Below are positions 1 through 10,185 of a DNA stretch of 64,000 bases, in pieces. Every line of letters starts with the position of its first letter. Position 1 is the stretch's first letter. The notes beneath the pieces are model-generated. The model saw nothing but the letters and a program-made list of their open reading frames with translations, was not told where the DNA came from and searched no databases. Source of the stretch: Bugula neritina (Eukaryota; Bryozoa; Gymnolaemata; Cheilostomatida; Bugulidae); the NCBI GenBank assembly GCA_964035545.1, contig OZ037770.1, positions 9,512,973 through 9,576,972 on the forward strand, given 5' to 3'. Position numbers and translations under genes: made by a program.

Positions 1-489
1 CGACTGGCACAAGTTGCTTACAGCGACTTGCCTGCCGATGGTCGACAGAGCCTAGCACTGGATGCATTCCTCCAGTCTATTAACAACCTCGGTCTTAAAC
101 AGCATCTGCTGGTGGCCGAAGTTGAGACTATGGAGAGAGCTCTAAGGCTTGGGAATGCCTATTTCCAAGCCGACAGTGCGAGTCGACCTGGCACGACAGT
201 ACAGCAAATCGGGGCAGACGACGTGTCGACGTCGCCAACGAAGACAGCTGTACAGGTCGCAGCGGCAGCAGCAGACAAATCTAGCTTAACCACGAGCTTG
301 ATTCGAGAACTGCTCGCCGAGTTCAGGCAACTGCGCCAGCAGGCGACAGCCGAGAGACCCAAGAGGTCGTCGGTAGCTGTCGCCGACAGGCGCGGCCCCG
401 TATGCTGGGGCTGTGGTAGTGGTGGGCACTTCCTACGGAGTTGCCCCCGCGGCAGTGGGAGGCGGTTAAACAGCGACGGCCCACGGTAA
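1..489 (+). CDS. gag: gag polyprotein, C-terminal part
   Basis: The frame is open from base 1 to the stop at 487-489. Gag coats the retroelement RNA in the cytoplasm. The C-terminal end carries one zinc knuckle of the form C-x2-C-x4-H-x4-C (CWGCGSGGHFLRSC), the nucleocapsid motif that binds the element's RNA. The same protein with its N-terminus is encoded at 36535-37404 in copy 2. There a TGA interrupts it at the codon that is still CGA at bases 1-3 here. The last codons overlap the start of the pol frame and contain the frameshift site at 465-471. Confidence 0.85.
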   Translation, partial: RLAQVAYSDLPADGRQSLALDAFLQSINNLGLKQHLLVAEVETMERALRLGNAYFQADSASRPGTTVQQIGADDVSTSPTKTAVQVAAAAADKSSLTTSLIRELLAEFRQLRQQATAERPKRSSVAVADRRGPVCWGCGSGGHFLRSCPRGSGRRLNSDGPR

Positions 490-3400
490 CTTCCGCCTAC
501 CGTGGGCCCCAGTTTAACCCCCCAAGGCAAAGGCTACGGCCCCCACCCTATCGGGTGAGGAGGCCGCCTTCGCCAGAGTGGCAAGCCTCAAGGAGAGTCA
601 GTCGGCCGCAAGGCCCACCAATACCTCCGGCTTGGGCACTCAAAAACCGCTTTGAAGGTTTGCTTGATGAGGGAGTGAACAACGAATGGGAGCACAACAG
701 GGATTTTCCTCGGTTGCCCACACGAGCATCAGTCCGAGAATTCACTCGGCCGCCCGTGTGTGAGCGAGACCGAGACGTACCCTGCCCGCCCATGCAATGT
801 TGACGACCCCCTCGCAACCGAAAAGCACAGGTGCATCCCCAATTCCATCCACATGAGGTGTCGCCTCAAGAGACAAATCGCTCAGTGAGTGCCCAGCCAT
901 ATGGAAGCAGCTATTTCCTCCCCAGCAAAATTGCTGGTAAAGTTGCCACATTCCTGTTGGATACTGGGTGTACCACAAATCTACTGAGTCGACGTCTCTT
1001 CGACACTCTCAGTGCCAAGGACAGGGCTAGCCTAAAACCATATGAGGGGGAACACGGCACGTTGGCAGACGGGTCGTGTATTTCTTTCTATGGGGGAATC
1101 CAGTTGACTGGTAGAGTCCGTGATCAGATGATCAGTGAGACCTTCATCGTCAGTCAGCTCAAGGAGAATGCCATCTTGGGCATGCCATTTCTGAAGTGAC
1201 ACAGGTGCTACATCGACTTTAGCAAGTCGGCAGTAGTGATGGCGGGGCATGAGCTGGCCTGTGTCGACCGATTTGGCCGACCCTTGGTGAGGGGAGTGCA
1301 GGTGGTACAGCGCTGTACTGTACCTGGGCGCTCCCGGGCTACAGTTCGCTGCAGAGTGAACTGTAGGGAAATCTCCGAGCTCGGAGTGGTGGAAGGTGCA
1401 CCGGGGGGCGTCCAGCTCGCTAACAGTCTGAATAGACTGGATGAGCGGAGGGAGTTCCTGGTCCAGTGCGTAAACCCTTTCACGGAGCCGGTAGAATTAC
1501 CGGCTGGGTCTCTAGTAGGGAAGCTCCATTCCGTGCAAGAGGAGGATGTAGGGCCCGCGCTGGAAACAGCGGGCGGTGCCCGGGGAGTACCCACTAGAGA
1601 CGGCAGGGGGCCGGTGCCTGAACACGTAGCACAGTTGTACGAGGATGCCTGTGATGGCTGCGAGAGCAAGCGAGAACGCCTGGAGATGGCGCGGCTACTC
1701 TCTGAGTACAAGGACGTGTTCAGTTGCGGCGACCATGACATGGGTCTGACTGAGACGGTTCGTCATGAGATACCCCTGGCGGCGGGGACGGTGCCGATTC
1801 GGCAGCCGACCCGCCGGTTAGGTCCTGAGAAGGAGAGAGAAGTGAGCCGTCAGGTGCAAGACCTTCTGAACCGGGACCTGATTGAGCCAGGCCATGGGGC
1901 CTGGAGTTCTCCAGTCGTCCTGGTTCGGAAAAAGGATGGTAGCTGGAGGTTTTGCATTGACTATCGCAGGCTGAACAGCGTGACCATCCAGGACGCTTAC
2001 CCTCTCCCGAAGATCGATGAGTCGCTCGATGCCTTAGCTGGTAGCAAATTCTTCAGCACGTTGGACTTGCTAAGCGGGTATTGGCAGGTGCCCCTGAGTC
2101 CTGAAGCACAGGACAAGGCCGCGTTCATAACGCGGGATGGGCTCTGGAAATGGAAGGTGTTGCCATTCGGACTTACATCCGCACCAGCCACCTTCCAGCG
2201 ACTCATGGAGCAGGTCCTGAGTGGACTGCACTGGAAGACCTTGCTCATATATCTCGATGATGTCATCGTCATCTCCCCCGACTTCGACACACGTCAGTCG
2301 ACTCAGGGAGGTGTTCGACAGACTCCGAGCTGCTAACCTGAAGCTAAAGCCCTCGAAGTGTGCATTACTGCAACGCGAGGTCAAGTACCTGGGCCATGTA
2401 GTTGGTCGAGACGGGGTCGCCACCGACCCCGAGAAGGTACGGGCTGTGAGGGACTGGGCCGTTCCTGTTGACCTCTCTGAATTGCGGGCGTTCCTGGGGC
2501 TGGTAGGGTACTATTGTCAGTACATACCAAGCTTCGCAGGAATTGCACAGCCGTTAAATCGGCTGACCGCAAAGGGGGTGCGATGGCAGTGGACGCAGGT
2601 TGAGCAGAAGGCATTTGACCACCTGAAGGATCGCCTGGTGGAAGCACCCATCTTGGCGTATCCTGACCCTGCGAAGGAGTACATTTTGGATACTGATGCC
2701 AGTAACCATAATGTGGGGGCTGTGCTATCGCAGGTCCAAGATGGTCGCGAGGTGGTGGTGGCTTACTATAGCAAGGCCCTGTCGGCGCCTGAGAAGAACT
2801 ACTGTACAACTAGGAGGGAACTCTTGGCAGTAGTCAAGGCGGTCAAACACTTTAGACCATATCTATATGGGCGCACATTCCGGCTTCAGTCGGATCATGC
2901 GTCCCTGATATGGCTGTGTCGACGGGCAGAACCATCCAGCCAAGTGGCGCGCTGGCTAGAGATCCTGGCAGAGTTTTCTTATCGGATCAAGCATCGACCC
3001 GGTAAGAAACACGGTAATGCAGATGAACTCAGCCGCCGCCAGGCAGATGGGTGTAAGCAATGCCAGAATATCGAGCGCAGGGACAGTGGACCCCCTCGCT
3101 CGGACGTTGAAGCGCAGTTGGGGAAAGCGGGTGTGTACAGCTGGGAAGAAGGGCAACTCCTGTTCGAATCACCCAACAAAGCTGTTAACAACCTTCACGC
3201 AAGCCCCACGTTGCTTCAGAACGTCAGGGAACTATGCCGGCTCCAGTCCACGCTACCAGGAGTGGTAGCTGACCTATTCCGGACCAAGAAAGAGGGACGG
3301 CGGCCGAGTGAGGCCGAACAGCGAGTGAAGAGTACTGAGTTTAAGTACTTCTGTGACCGCTGGGACTCCCTAAGGTTCAACAGCGATGGGCTGCTAACGA

Positions 3401-4976
3401 TCACGTTGGCAGTCGGCACCAATCGCAGTAAACGAGAGAGGGTAGTCTGCCCGTCAGCTCTGCGGCGGGAGTTGATCTGGGACACCCATAAGCAAGCTCA
3501 CGCAGGAGCTAGCCGGGTGATCAGGTGTCTTCAACTCCAGTGGTTTTGGCCCGGTATGACCCGGGATGTCCGACTCCGAGTGCGGAAGTGCGAGGTGTGC
3601 CAAGCTAGCGAGCATGGCTGCCCCACTGAGACCGCAGGGAGGCGTTGCCTCCATGCCGGTCGTCCGTGGCAGGTGGTTGCTGTCGATATGGTAGGCCCCA
3701 TGCCCACTACAGCGAGCGGTAATAACTGGATACTGGTATTAACGGACCATTTCACGCGGTGGGCTGATGCACTGGCTATTCCAGACGCGTCGGCCCCCTC
3801 GGTGGCCAGAGCTTTGGATCAGCAGGTGTTCTGCTATTTCGGCTTGCCGGAGCAGATACACTCTGACCAAGGCGCCCAGTTTCAGTCGCAACTTATGAGC
3901 GATCTCTGTAGAGTGTGGGGGGTAAACCAGAGTCGGACGACCCCGTATCACCCGCAAGGGAACGGGGTCGTGGAGCGGAACAACCGAATGCTAGGGGACT
4001 CTCTGAGAAGCCTGCTTATCGGTAGGAGCCAGGAAGAGTGGGACTTGGTGTTGCCGCAGATCATGCGAGCGTACCGTAGTACCCCTCACTCCAGTACACT
4101 GGAGACCCCTAATTTTCTCATGCTGGGGAGAGAAACGAGGGTTCCTGAGCACGTAACCTATCATGTTCCGACTCCCGAGAGCGATGTCCACGACTACGTG
4201 GACAAGCTCGTAAAACGCATGGGGACGGCTCACGAGGTGCTACGTGAGCAGCAGTGGCAGATCAGGAGTGGTTACTCTGACGACCCACCTTTATACAAGG
4301 TGGGGGACTGGGTCTGGATGACCAGTCATCGCCGCAGGCGCGGACAGGCAGCCAAGTTGCAGCCGAAGTTTGTAGGTTCCTACTGCGTAATTGAGGTAAT
4401 GCCAAATCATACATACAAAGTGGAATGGTCTGGACAAGTGTCGGTCCAGAACGAGGCATGGCTAAAACCTCACTGGGCAAGTCCTGATGCGGCAGGTCAA
4501 GCACCTCCTCTCTTAGAGCCAGCTAGGCGCCCTCTTATGAGAGGGCGACCCATGGCATATCGAGAGATTGAGGAGATACTGCCAGACCAGGACGGGGCGG
4601 CTGATGCGCCAGCCGACCAGCCCCAACCTCCTCCACCCCAGGAAGAGGAGGTCGACACACCTGAAGACCTGTCGGAGCCGGCCCCACCACCTGTGGAGCC
4701 GGTCGACAGGCCCATCGTCCCGGATGAGATGGCAATTCCTCAAAATCATGAGGAAGAGGCAGCTGGGGGGGACCACCCGTACTGGTGGACCGCCCCGTAC
4801 TGGCGAAACCACCCGTGGTGGAAGAATCACCAGTCGTAGCAAATTCCCCAGTGCAGTTGGAGCGTAGCCAACGCACTAGGGCGCCTCCATCTTATTTAAA
4901 AGATATCTTGTGTGATGCAGTGGAAAAACATCCATCAGCTATCATAAAAGAAATCTGGGGGGACGAGCAATTGTGA
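441..4976 (+). pseudogene. pol: pol polyprotein (protease, RT, RNase H, integrase), broken
   Basis: Pol lies in the -1 frame relative to gag. Visible in order: an aspartic protease with a DTG core (FLLDTGCTTNLLSRR, about 950-1000); reverse transcriptase with VRKKDGSWRF and the YLDD box (about 2250); RNase H with DTDAS (about 2690); an integrase zinc-binding H-H-C-C region (about 3485-3605); a D,D,E core (VDMVG, SDQG, VERNN; about 3685-3980); and a GPY-like C-terminal region near 4365. Four breaks are visible against copy 2: TGA at 801-803, TGA at 1197-1199, a 2-base deletion near 2290 that shifts the frame, and a 1-base loss in a G run near 4768. The proline-rich tail ending RTRAPPSYLKD continues in another frame to the stop at 4976. 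Confidence 0.9.
465..519 (+). promoter_or_regulatory. -1 ribosomal frameshift signal between gag and pol
   Basis: The heptamer GTTAAAC (465-471) falls as G TTA AAC in the gag frame. A 6-base spacer (472-477) leads to a perfect 11-bp stem: GGCCCACGGTA (478-488) pairs with TACCGTGGGCC (498-508) around a 9-base loop. Slipping back one base puts the ribosome into the pol frame, which is open here. GUUAAAC is a known viral slippery site. GTTTAACC at 512-519 can also pair with GGTTAAAC at 464-471, so the slip site may be hidden in a longer hairpin. Copy 2 keeps all of it at 37380-37434. Confidence 0.8.
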
Positions 4977-6726
4977 GTTGCCTACCCCAGTGGTGTGACA
5001 CAAAACACCACCGGGGGTAAGAAATGAGCGAAGTCAGCTCGCTAGTGAAAGGGGTATTATACAATCACTTTCACAGCGGAAAGCGTTCTTTTCTGATTCA
5101 ACTGCCAACGTGCACGCATGTACTTGGCAGGCTGGCGCACTACGTAGCCTAAGTGGGCAGCAGACTAAAGTCAGGGCTGTCTTATGGTAAGTCTACTGGT
5201 ATAATTCTATTATTTAAGTAGAATTCAAGCTGGTAGCCTAAATCAGTCTCGCTTTATCATAACGATAAAGTTGATTTCCCAAGTCAGGTGATTCACTGAC
5301 GACTTGAGTGGGGCGGTCGACCACATGATTAATTATTAATCAGTGGTTAGTGATTGCGAGACTCAGTCGAGGTGTCGTACTGACAGGTGCAAACCCCTTC
5401 AACAGTTGTTGGCATTCTGTTGCAGGTGAGACTGGAATGGCGGGGCCAAATTCCTTCTCATGGCATAGCGCAGTCACATCATTCATCTCAACTTTTGGCT
5501 AGATGCTGGCTGCTTGACTAGACTCTTGTAGCGACATGACAGCAGTGCTGATGGCTGTCATAACAGAAGTGCCAGAGACAACTGGCACGTAGCTCCTTCC
5601 TCCCCTCCTCTGGCGATCACGTTCCGGTATAGGCAGAGTAGTTCTTCCCTCTTCTCTCCTGTGGCTACATCCTAATAAGAAGAAGAAGTAATATTAAAGA
5701 GTCCTGCATGAAGTTAAAAAGTAAAAATAGAAGTTAAGAAGAAGTAATATTAAAGATTCCTGCATGAAGTTAAAAATAGAAGTTAAGAAGAAGAAGTAAT
5801 ATTAAAGAGTCCTGCATGAAGTTAAGAAGTTAAAAATAGAAGTTAAGAAAAAGAAGTCTTCCCTTTCTTCCTTTTGGGAATTCGACGGCGACGAGGTAGA
5901 CGTTGGTAGTGAAGAGACTAGTTAACCCCCCCTCCATCTTCCCCCCTTTGGGGAGATTCCTTCCTCTCTCTCCCCCCTTTGGGAGAGACTCCTTTGCCAC
6001 GCTTGATTCTTCTGGGGACTCATCGATTCCCCCATCGCTTGGCTTCGACTAGACGAGTGTGAAGCAGTACATCTCCTTCTCACTAAGTTCATGCTGCCCT
6101 ACATCATTTGGTGAAGAGACCCCCCCCCCCTACCCTGTGACTGACCCGGATCGATCGTGTACAACATGGACATCGCTTTGAATACATATTTTGTGGTTCT
6201 CTCATTCCTGGTGGTTTTGATCTTTTTGTTTTATTTTACCTTTATTCCTTTTATTATTTTTTTTGAGATTATGTGCATCAATCGTAGAGTGTACTTTTCG
6301 ATAGGTGTGGCGAGTGTGGTAGATTTTAGTGGTTCAAGTATTATTGTATTAATCGAAAAGGTTCACTTCATATTGTTTATTATCTTGTGCGTTCGTTCGA
6401 CACTGTCGGAGTTTAGCTATGGACAGCAGTGGCACCACTAGTAACCACCAATCAAGACAGTCACACTAATTGATAGCAGGTGGAGCTAGCTACTCGTAGT
6501 TGCAGTGCGCTGAGTAGCTAGCCGGCAGAGCAGCTTGGGACTTCATTTAGAACAGTTGTGTATTAAAGCTCACTAATTATGTAATCGTTTTCTATTCATG
6601 CTAGCAGTAAATAACCTTCTTGTATTTGTGTAAATAATAAAGTATCTTATCGTAAACAACCTGTCGCAGTGGCTTTGTTTAAGTAGACCCACACATAATA
6701 ATAGTGAACTGGCAAAATTCACTACA
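4977..6726 (+). repeat. 3' untranslated region and 3' LTR of gypsy copy 1
   Basis: The last ~400 bases match the 5' LTR fragment of copy 2 (36122-36479), including the shared terminus TTCACTACA, so this end is LTR. An AATAAA polyadenylation signal lies at 6636-6641. The start of the LTR is not resolved, because the only 5' LTR in the window is truncated. TGTGACACAAAACACC near 4995 is one candidate start. The middle (about 5440-6300) has no counterpart in copy 2 and differs from it in sequence. It holds a tandem repeat at 5677-5849. Confidence 0.7.
5677..5849 (+). repeat. Tandem repeat of three units of about 60 bases
   Basis: The block containing AATATTAAAGA, TCCTGCATGAAGTTAA and AATAGAAGTTAAGAA occurs three times in a row with small length changes. 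It lies in the LTR/3' region of gypsy copy 1 and is absent from the matching part of copy 2. Confidence 0.8.
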
Positions 6727-8068
6727 GTATAGCCTATAGACAGGGATTAAAACTTATATTCAATGTTCACTTGAATTAGTAGCTGCATTAGATACTGCAA
6801 GTGTAAAAATAAGGCTTTAACTGCCAATTAGAATACTATCCAGTGACAAACTAATCAATCACTGGAGAGCCTGCCTTAAAAATTTCTAATTTTATGAGAA
6901 ATATGTTATGAAGTAAACACATAGCCATAAATTCTATCATGCACTGACCACACTGGCATTCTAAAAATTGTCAAATTTATAAACATGTTTAATAAACTAA
7001 ATAGTTATTCTTATAGTTAAAATAGATAAAAAAAAACTTAAGGAAAGCTTCAAATTATTACAAATACTGAAGAACAAAACTAACCTGTGTCTCTTTAAGT
7101 TAATTCCAATTTAAACTCACTTGTATTTTATCAATTATATCATTTAAAACTGATGTTATTGATGTGATAAGCTTGCATCGCTAGCGCGCTACTATTCTAC
7201 TAACTGTAGGGTCAACGTCTGCACTCAAACATCCGGGCTGCCTAAGCGTAAAGCCACAGCCAATGAGCGAGAGCGTGCTATTATCTAATTAAGAAATTTA
7301 CAACTAGCAGTCGTTGCGTAGGCGAGAATCACGTGATGCGATAACCTATTTGAGTGGAACGTTATGCTAAACGCAACGCAACGCTGAATGCTAGATTAAC
7401 TATTATGTATTCATCACGCTACATTACTTTTACTGCTTGAATTAATTATGTTCAGGGCTAACTTTACAATATTCTTTGTATTATGATTTAGTCACAACAA
7501 CATTAAAATCCAGCTTATGGCATGAAAATGTCCTGTTTTAACTACATATCTCCGTAATCACTAATCATCAATTGCCATCTTTATTATTGACTGAACTTTT
7601 TAACTAGCTTAAATTAAATAACTCACCAACCAGCAAATGAGTTCTGTTAGCTAGCAGCAATTTTGATATAAACTGGTTTACCAAAACTTTATGCTATACT
7701 AGGAACTTTACACTTTTAGTCTCTACTATTGTGCTTATAGAAATTTCTATCAATAATTTCCCTCCTGGGATTAGAACCGCAGACCTTTGATTTAAAAGCT
7801 GGTGCAACAACTATTACACTACATGGGCTTTAAAGTTCTAAGCAACAAACACCAATATACACATCAAATCAGCTATTTTTTGTAATATTTATTATATAAC
7901 GATTTGTCCTTTAGTATTAATTTTTCTTTAGAGTAACAACTTTGTGTTGGTTTACCAAGTTTGATCTGGCAAAAGCATTAATTTTCGGTAAGATGTGATT
8001 ACAAAAAACTTTTATTGCATTAAGATGAGTTGAAAAATTAATTAAGTTCATGCTTTGAAATTTTTTAG
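6727..8068. other. Intergenic stretch without a recognised gene
   Basis: Mostly AT-rich DNA. A tRNA-like segment lies at 7757-7830. Bases 7165-7420 are richer in CpG than the surroundings and contain a CACGTG and a CCAAT, so they could be promoter-like or the end of a mobile element. No coding exon is visible. Confidence 0.4.
7757..7830 (-). repeat. tRNA-derived SINE or tRNA relic
   Basis: On the minus strand a B-box-like segment (GGTTCTAATCCCAG) follows an A-box-like start and is trailed by AAATTATT. The same pattern of tRNA-like head plus AATTATTT tail recurs at 23326-23400, 57981-58085 and 58190-58285. It does not fold as a good tRNA, so I do not call a tRNA gene. Confidence 0.45.
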
Positions 8069-8282
8069 GGAGAAAGTTGCCAAACATAACTCAAACAGTC
8101 CAACAGTCACTGAGTTCTGTTAAAGTGATATCAGGATCTCTCATTATAAAGAGTAACTTTTCTAATGACTCCACATTTCTCAGTGATCTCTTAATGCTAC
8201 AGAATCTACAGTTTATTCTAGGAGTTGGAGACTGGAGAACTCCACAGATCTGTAATAACTCTACAGTAGTGCATTGTGACAG
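8069..8282 (+). pseudogene. Orphan L2-domain exon of the receptor family
   Basis: A 214-base open exon with an AG acceptor (ATTTTTTAG) and a GT donor (GACAG|GTAG). It has the same length and phase as exon 12 of gene A and of both gene C modules. It encodes the receptor L-domain segment with KVISGSLIIKSNFSN and DWRTPQICNNSTVVHCDR. It is closer to the gene C copies (both LPNITQT) than to gene A exon 12. I find no flanking exons: gypsy elements lie on both sides. It is probably a stranded piece of a deleted receptor copy, though an exon of a gene with unseen neighbours is possible. Confidence 0.75.
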
Positions 8283-8556
8283 GTAGTTATCTATTATTTG
8301 GCAATCGATTTCTTGGCTGGAGGTGTTGGGTTTGAATTTCAGTGAGGGCAAAGCTATTACAGATACAAAGTTATAAAATTACTTATATTATGATGAACCA
8401 GAATGGTGCCAAAAGTGCATAACTTGCTGCATTTATGTATAGAAAACATGCTTCAATTATGAGCGACGAACAATGTTTTGATAAGCTCAGAGGCTTAGTT
8501 TGACTGAAAAACTGTTTATCATTTTCTGCTCATTTAAGTCAGCCAGTTTCTTGCAT

Positions 8557-9294
8557 ATGGAAGAGGTGTATAGAGATAAACTGACCGCTCCCACCTTTAC
8601 GGGTGTAGAAGATGTAGAGCAATTCATCGAGGAATTCCACGGAGTAGTAGATGTCGCTCAGTGGCCGCCGCGAGTAGCCCTCGTCAAACTGCGGGAGGTA
8701 TTGACGGAGCGAGCTAGACCGTTCAGACAAGGACGGAGCGTGGCGGAGATATTCACTGCACTACGGAGCCGTTTTGGCACCTCCGCCCTGGAAGCCAGGG
8801 CCCGTCTACAAGTGCTACGTCAGGCGGAAGACACACCACTTCGCGACCACGTTGCCCTAGTGAAAAGACTGGCACGGAGCGCGTACAGCGACCTGCCAGA
8901 AACACACCGACGAAACTTTACTCTCATTGACTTTATACAGTCTCGAAAAAATGTGGGTCTCTACCATCAACTACAGGCAAAGGGAGTGACCACCCTAGAA
9001 AGTGCCTTGCAAGTCGGAGAAGACTATCTCCGGGCCGAGCGGCTGTATACGGAGAAAACGGAAGGCACGCGAGTTACTGCGGAGGTCGCCCAGTCACTCG
9101 GAGATAAGATGGGCCGGCTGAGCATCAAATTGAAACAAATGGCAAAGACCCTCACCGACGCCGAACCCCCCAACCGAGGACTCAAGGGAGAGACCTCGAA
9201 GAGGGCTACCCGGTGTGAGAAGCCAGGACCCCCCCCAATCAAGAAGGAGGCCTCGCGGGCCGAGAAAAAAGCAACCACGAGACACGCCCCGTGA
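8557..9294 (+). CDS. gag: gag-like protein of the gypsy fragment
   Basis: Starts at the ATG giving MEEVYRDKLTAPTF; an in-frame TTG lies further upstream. It aligns with the N-terminal part of copy 2 gag (EDVEQFI-EF, then R-RFG-SA-EARARLQ-LR). The C-terminus is lysine/arginine/proline-rich and, unlike copies 1 and 2, has no zinc knuckle. It is a relic of a mobile element: its pol partner is cut off after protease. Confidence 0.75.
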   Translation: MEEVYRDKLTAPTFTGVEDVEQFIEEFHGVVDVAQWPPRVALVKLREVLTERARPFRQGRSVAEIFTALRSRFGTSALEARARLQVLRQAEDTPLRDHVALVKRLARSAYSDLPETHRRNFTLIDFIQSRKNVGLYHQLQAKGVTTLESALQVGEDYLRAERLYTEKTEGTRVTAEVAQSLGDKMGRLSIKLKQMAKTLTDAEPPNRGLKGETSKRATRCEKPGPPPIKKEASRAEKKATTRHAP

Positions 9295-9992
9295 GTGGCA
9301 GATACCACGACGAACCAGCCGCCCTAATGGGCAACGGGAACTGTTCTTACTACCAATCACCAACCGCTTTAGCCAGCTACCGGAAACAGGGCTGACCGGC
9401 AAAGTCTCTCGGGACATCGGAGGGGAACCAAACACCCCTCCGCCGAAGAGACGGCACAAGCAGGTCACCAAACGGGCACCACGCCGTTTGAGCGAGGCTA
9501 CACATGCTGGGGAAGTAAGGTTGCAACCACATGGAGAGAGCTACTTCCTACTCGGGAAGGTAGCCGGCCAGGCTGTCACGTTCTTGTTAGACTCCGGTTG
9601 CAACACGAATCTCCTCAGCAGACGAATCTTCGATGCCCTCCCTCCCAAGGCGAGGAAGGAATTAGCTCCCTACACCGGGGAACCTGGCACTCTTGCAGAC
9701 GGGTCGCGTATCCCCTTCTACGGTGTTGTGGAGCTGCCTGGTCGCTTCCGCGACCAGGCCATCCAAACAACCTTTATCCTCAGCCAGCTGAAAGAGGATG
9801 CCATCCTGGGGACGCCGTTGCTAAAACGACACCAATGCCACATCGACTTCCATAAGTCCGCCATACTAATGGCCGGCCGGGAGCTTTCCTGTGTCGATAA
9901 GTTCAGCCGTTCTCTGGTCGGGGGCGTGCAGGTGGTACGTAACTGTACGGTACCAGGCCGTTCCCGAGCGACCATTCACTGCAGAGTGAATG
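8557..9992 (+). mobile_element. Fragment of a second kind of Ty3/gypsy element (gag and protease)
   Basis: This fragment is related to copies 1 and 2 but clearly distinct in sequence. It holds a gag-like frame and a protease frame. It stops abruptly at 9992, where an inverted-repeat transposon end (CACAGCATAG...) begins. No RT, integrase or LTR follows. Confidence 0.85.
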
Positions 9993-10006
9993 CACAGCAT
10001 AGTTAA
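9215..10006 (+). pseudogene. pol: Protease part of pol, truncated
   Basis: The frame contains the aspartic protease core FLLDSGCNTNLLSRRIFDAL and the flap-like LADGSRIPFYG, then KEDAILGTPLLKRH, all matching copies 1 and 2. It is in the +1 frame relative to the gag-like ORF, whereas copies 1 and 2 use -1, so either the frameshift mode differs or an indel intervened. The last codons after 9992 belong to the adjoining transposon, so the pol sequence ends at about ...CRVN. Confidence 0.75.
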
Positions 10007-10185
10007 GGTCATCCCCAGCAAAAATTCATCTCATAATCTAGTCTCAGTTCCTGTATGCTAATGCTCTGTGGGCGGCATGCGTATTGCCTACTTGTTATAA
10101 TTTAGCATGAGGTTGAACAATTGCTAACAAACCATCACATTAGCTAGGGCTGCGCCTATCTTTCCATTGCAACCATTATCACTAT
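9993..10185 (+). repeat. End of an inverted-repeat DNA transposon (CACAG family)
   Basis: Begins CACAGCATAGTTAAGGTCA and matches the left ~190 bases of the element at 33975, and in reverse the right end of the element at 56812-57567. No partner inverted end was found downstream, so this is a solo end or a truncated copy. Confidence 0.7.

Larger units (their letters stand above)
1..6726 (+). mobile_element. Ty3/gypsy LTR retrotransposon, copy 1 (5' end outside the window)
   Basis: The window opens inside gag and runs through protease, reverse transcriptase, RNase H and integrase to a long non-coding 3' region ending in TTCACTACA at 6726. Copy 2 (36114-42524) matches it closely over gag and pol, which lets the damage in each be read by comparison. 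Copy 1 has two nonsense codons and two frameshifts in pol, so it is dead as an autonomous element. The gag-protease-RT-RNase H-integrase order is that of Ty3/gypsy (Metaviridae). I cannot assign a clade. The 5' LTR, primer site and start of gag lie upstream of position 1. Confidence 0.93.

Noticed and set aside
831-1199. Separate protease gene in gypsy copy 1
   Set aside because: It is part of pol, bounded by two CGA-to-TGA nonsense changes seen by comparison with copy 2.
6157-6441. 94-codon hydrophobic ORF near the end of gypsy copy 1, possibly env-like
   Set aside because: It lies in the LTR/3' region. The matching part of copy 2 does not keep the frame, and hydrophobicity comes simply from T-rich DNA.
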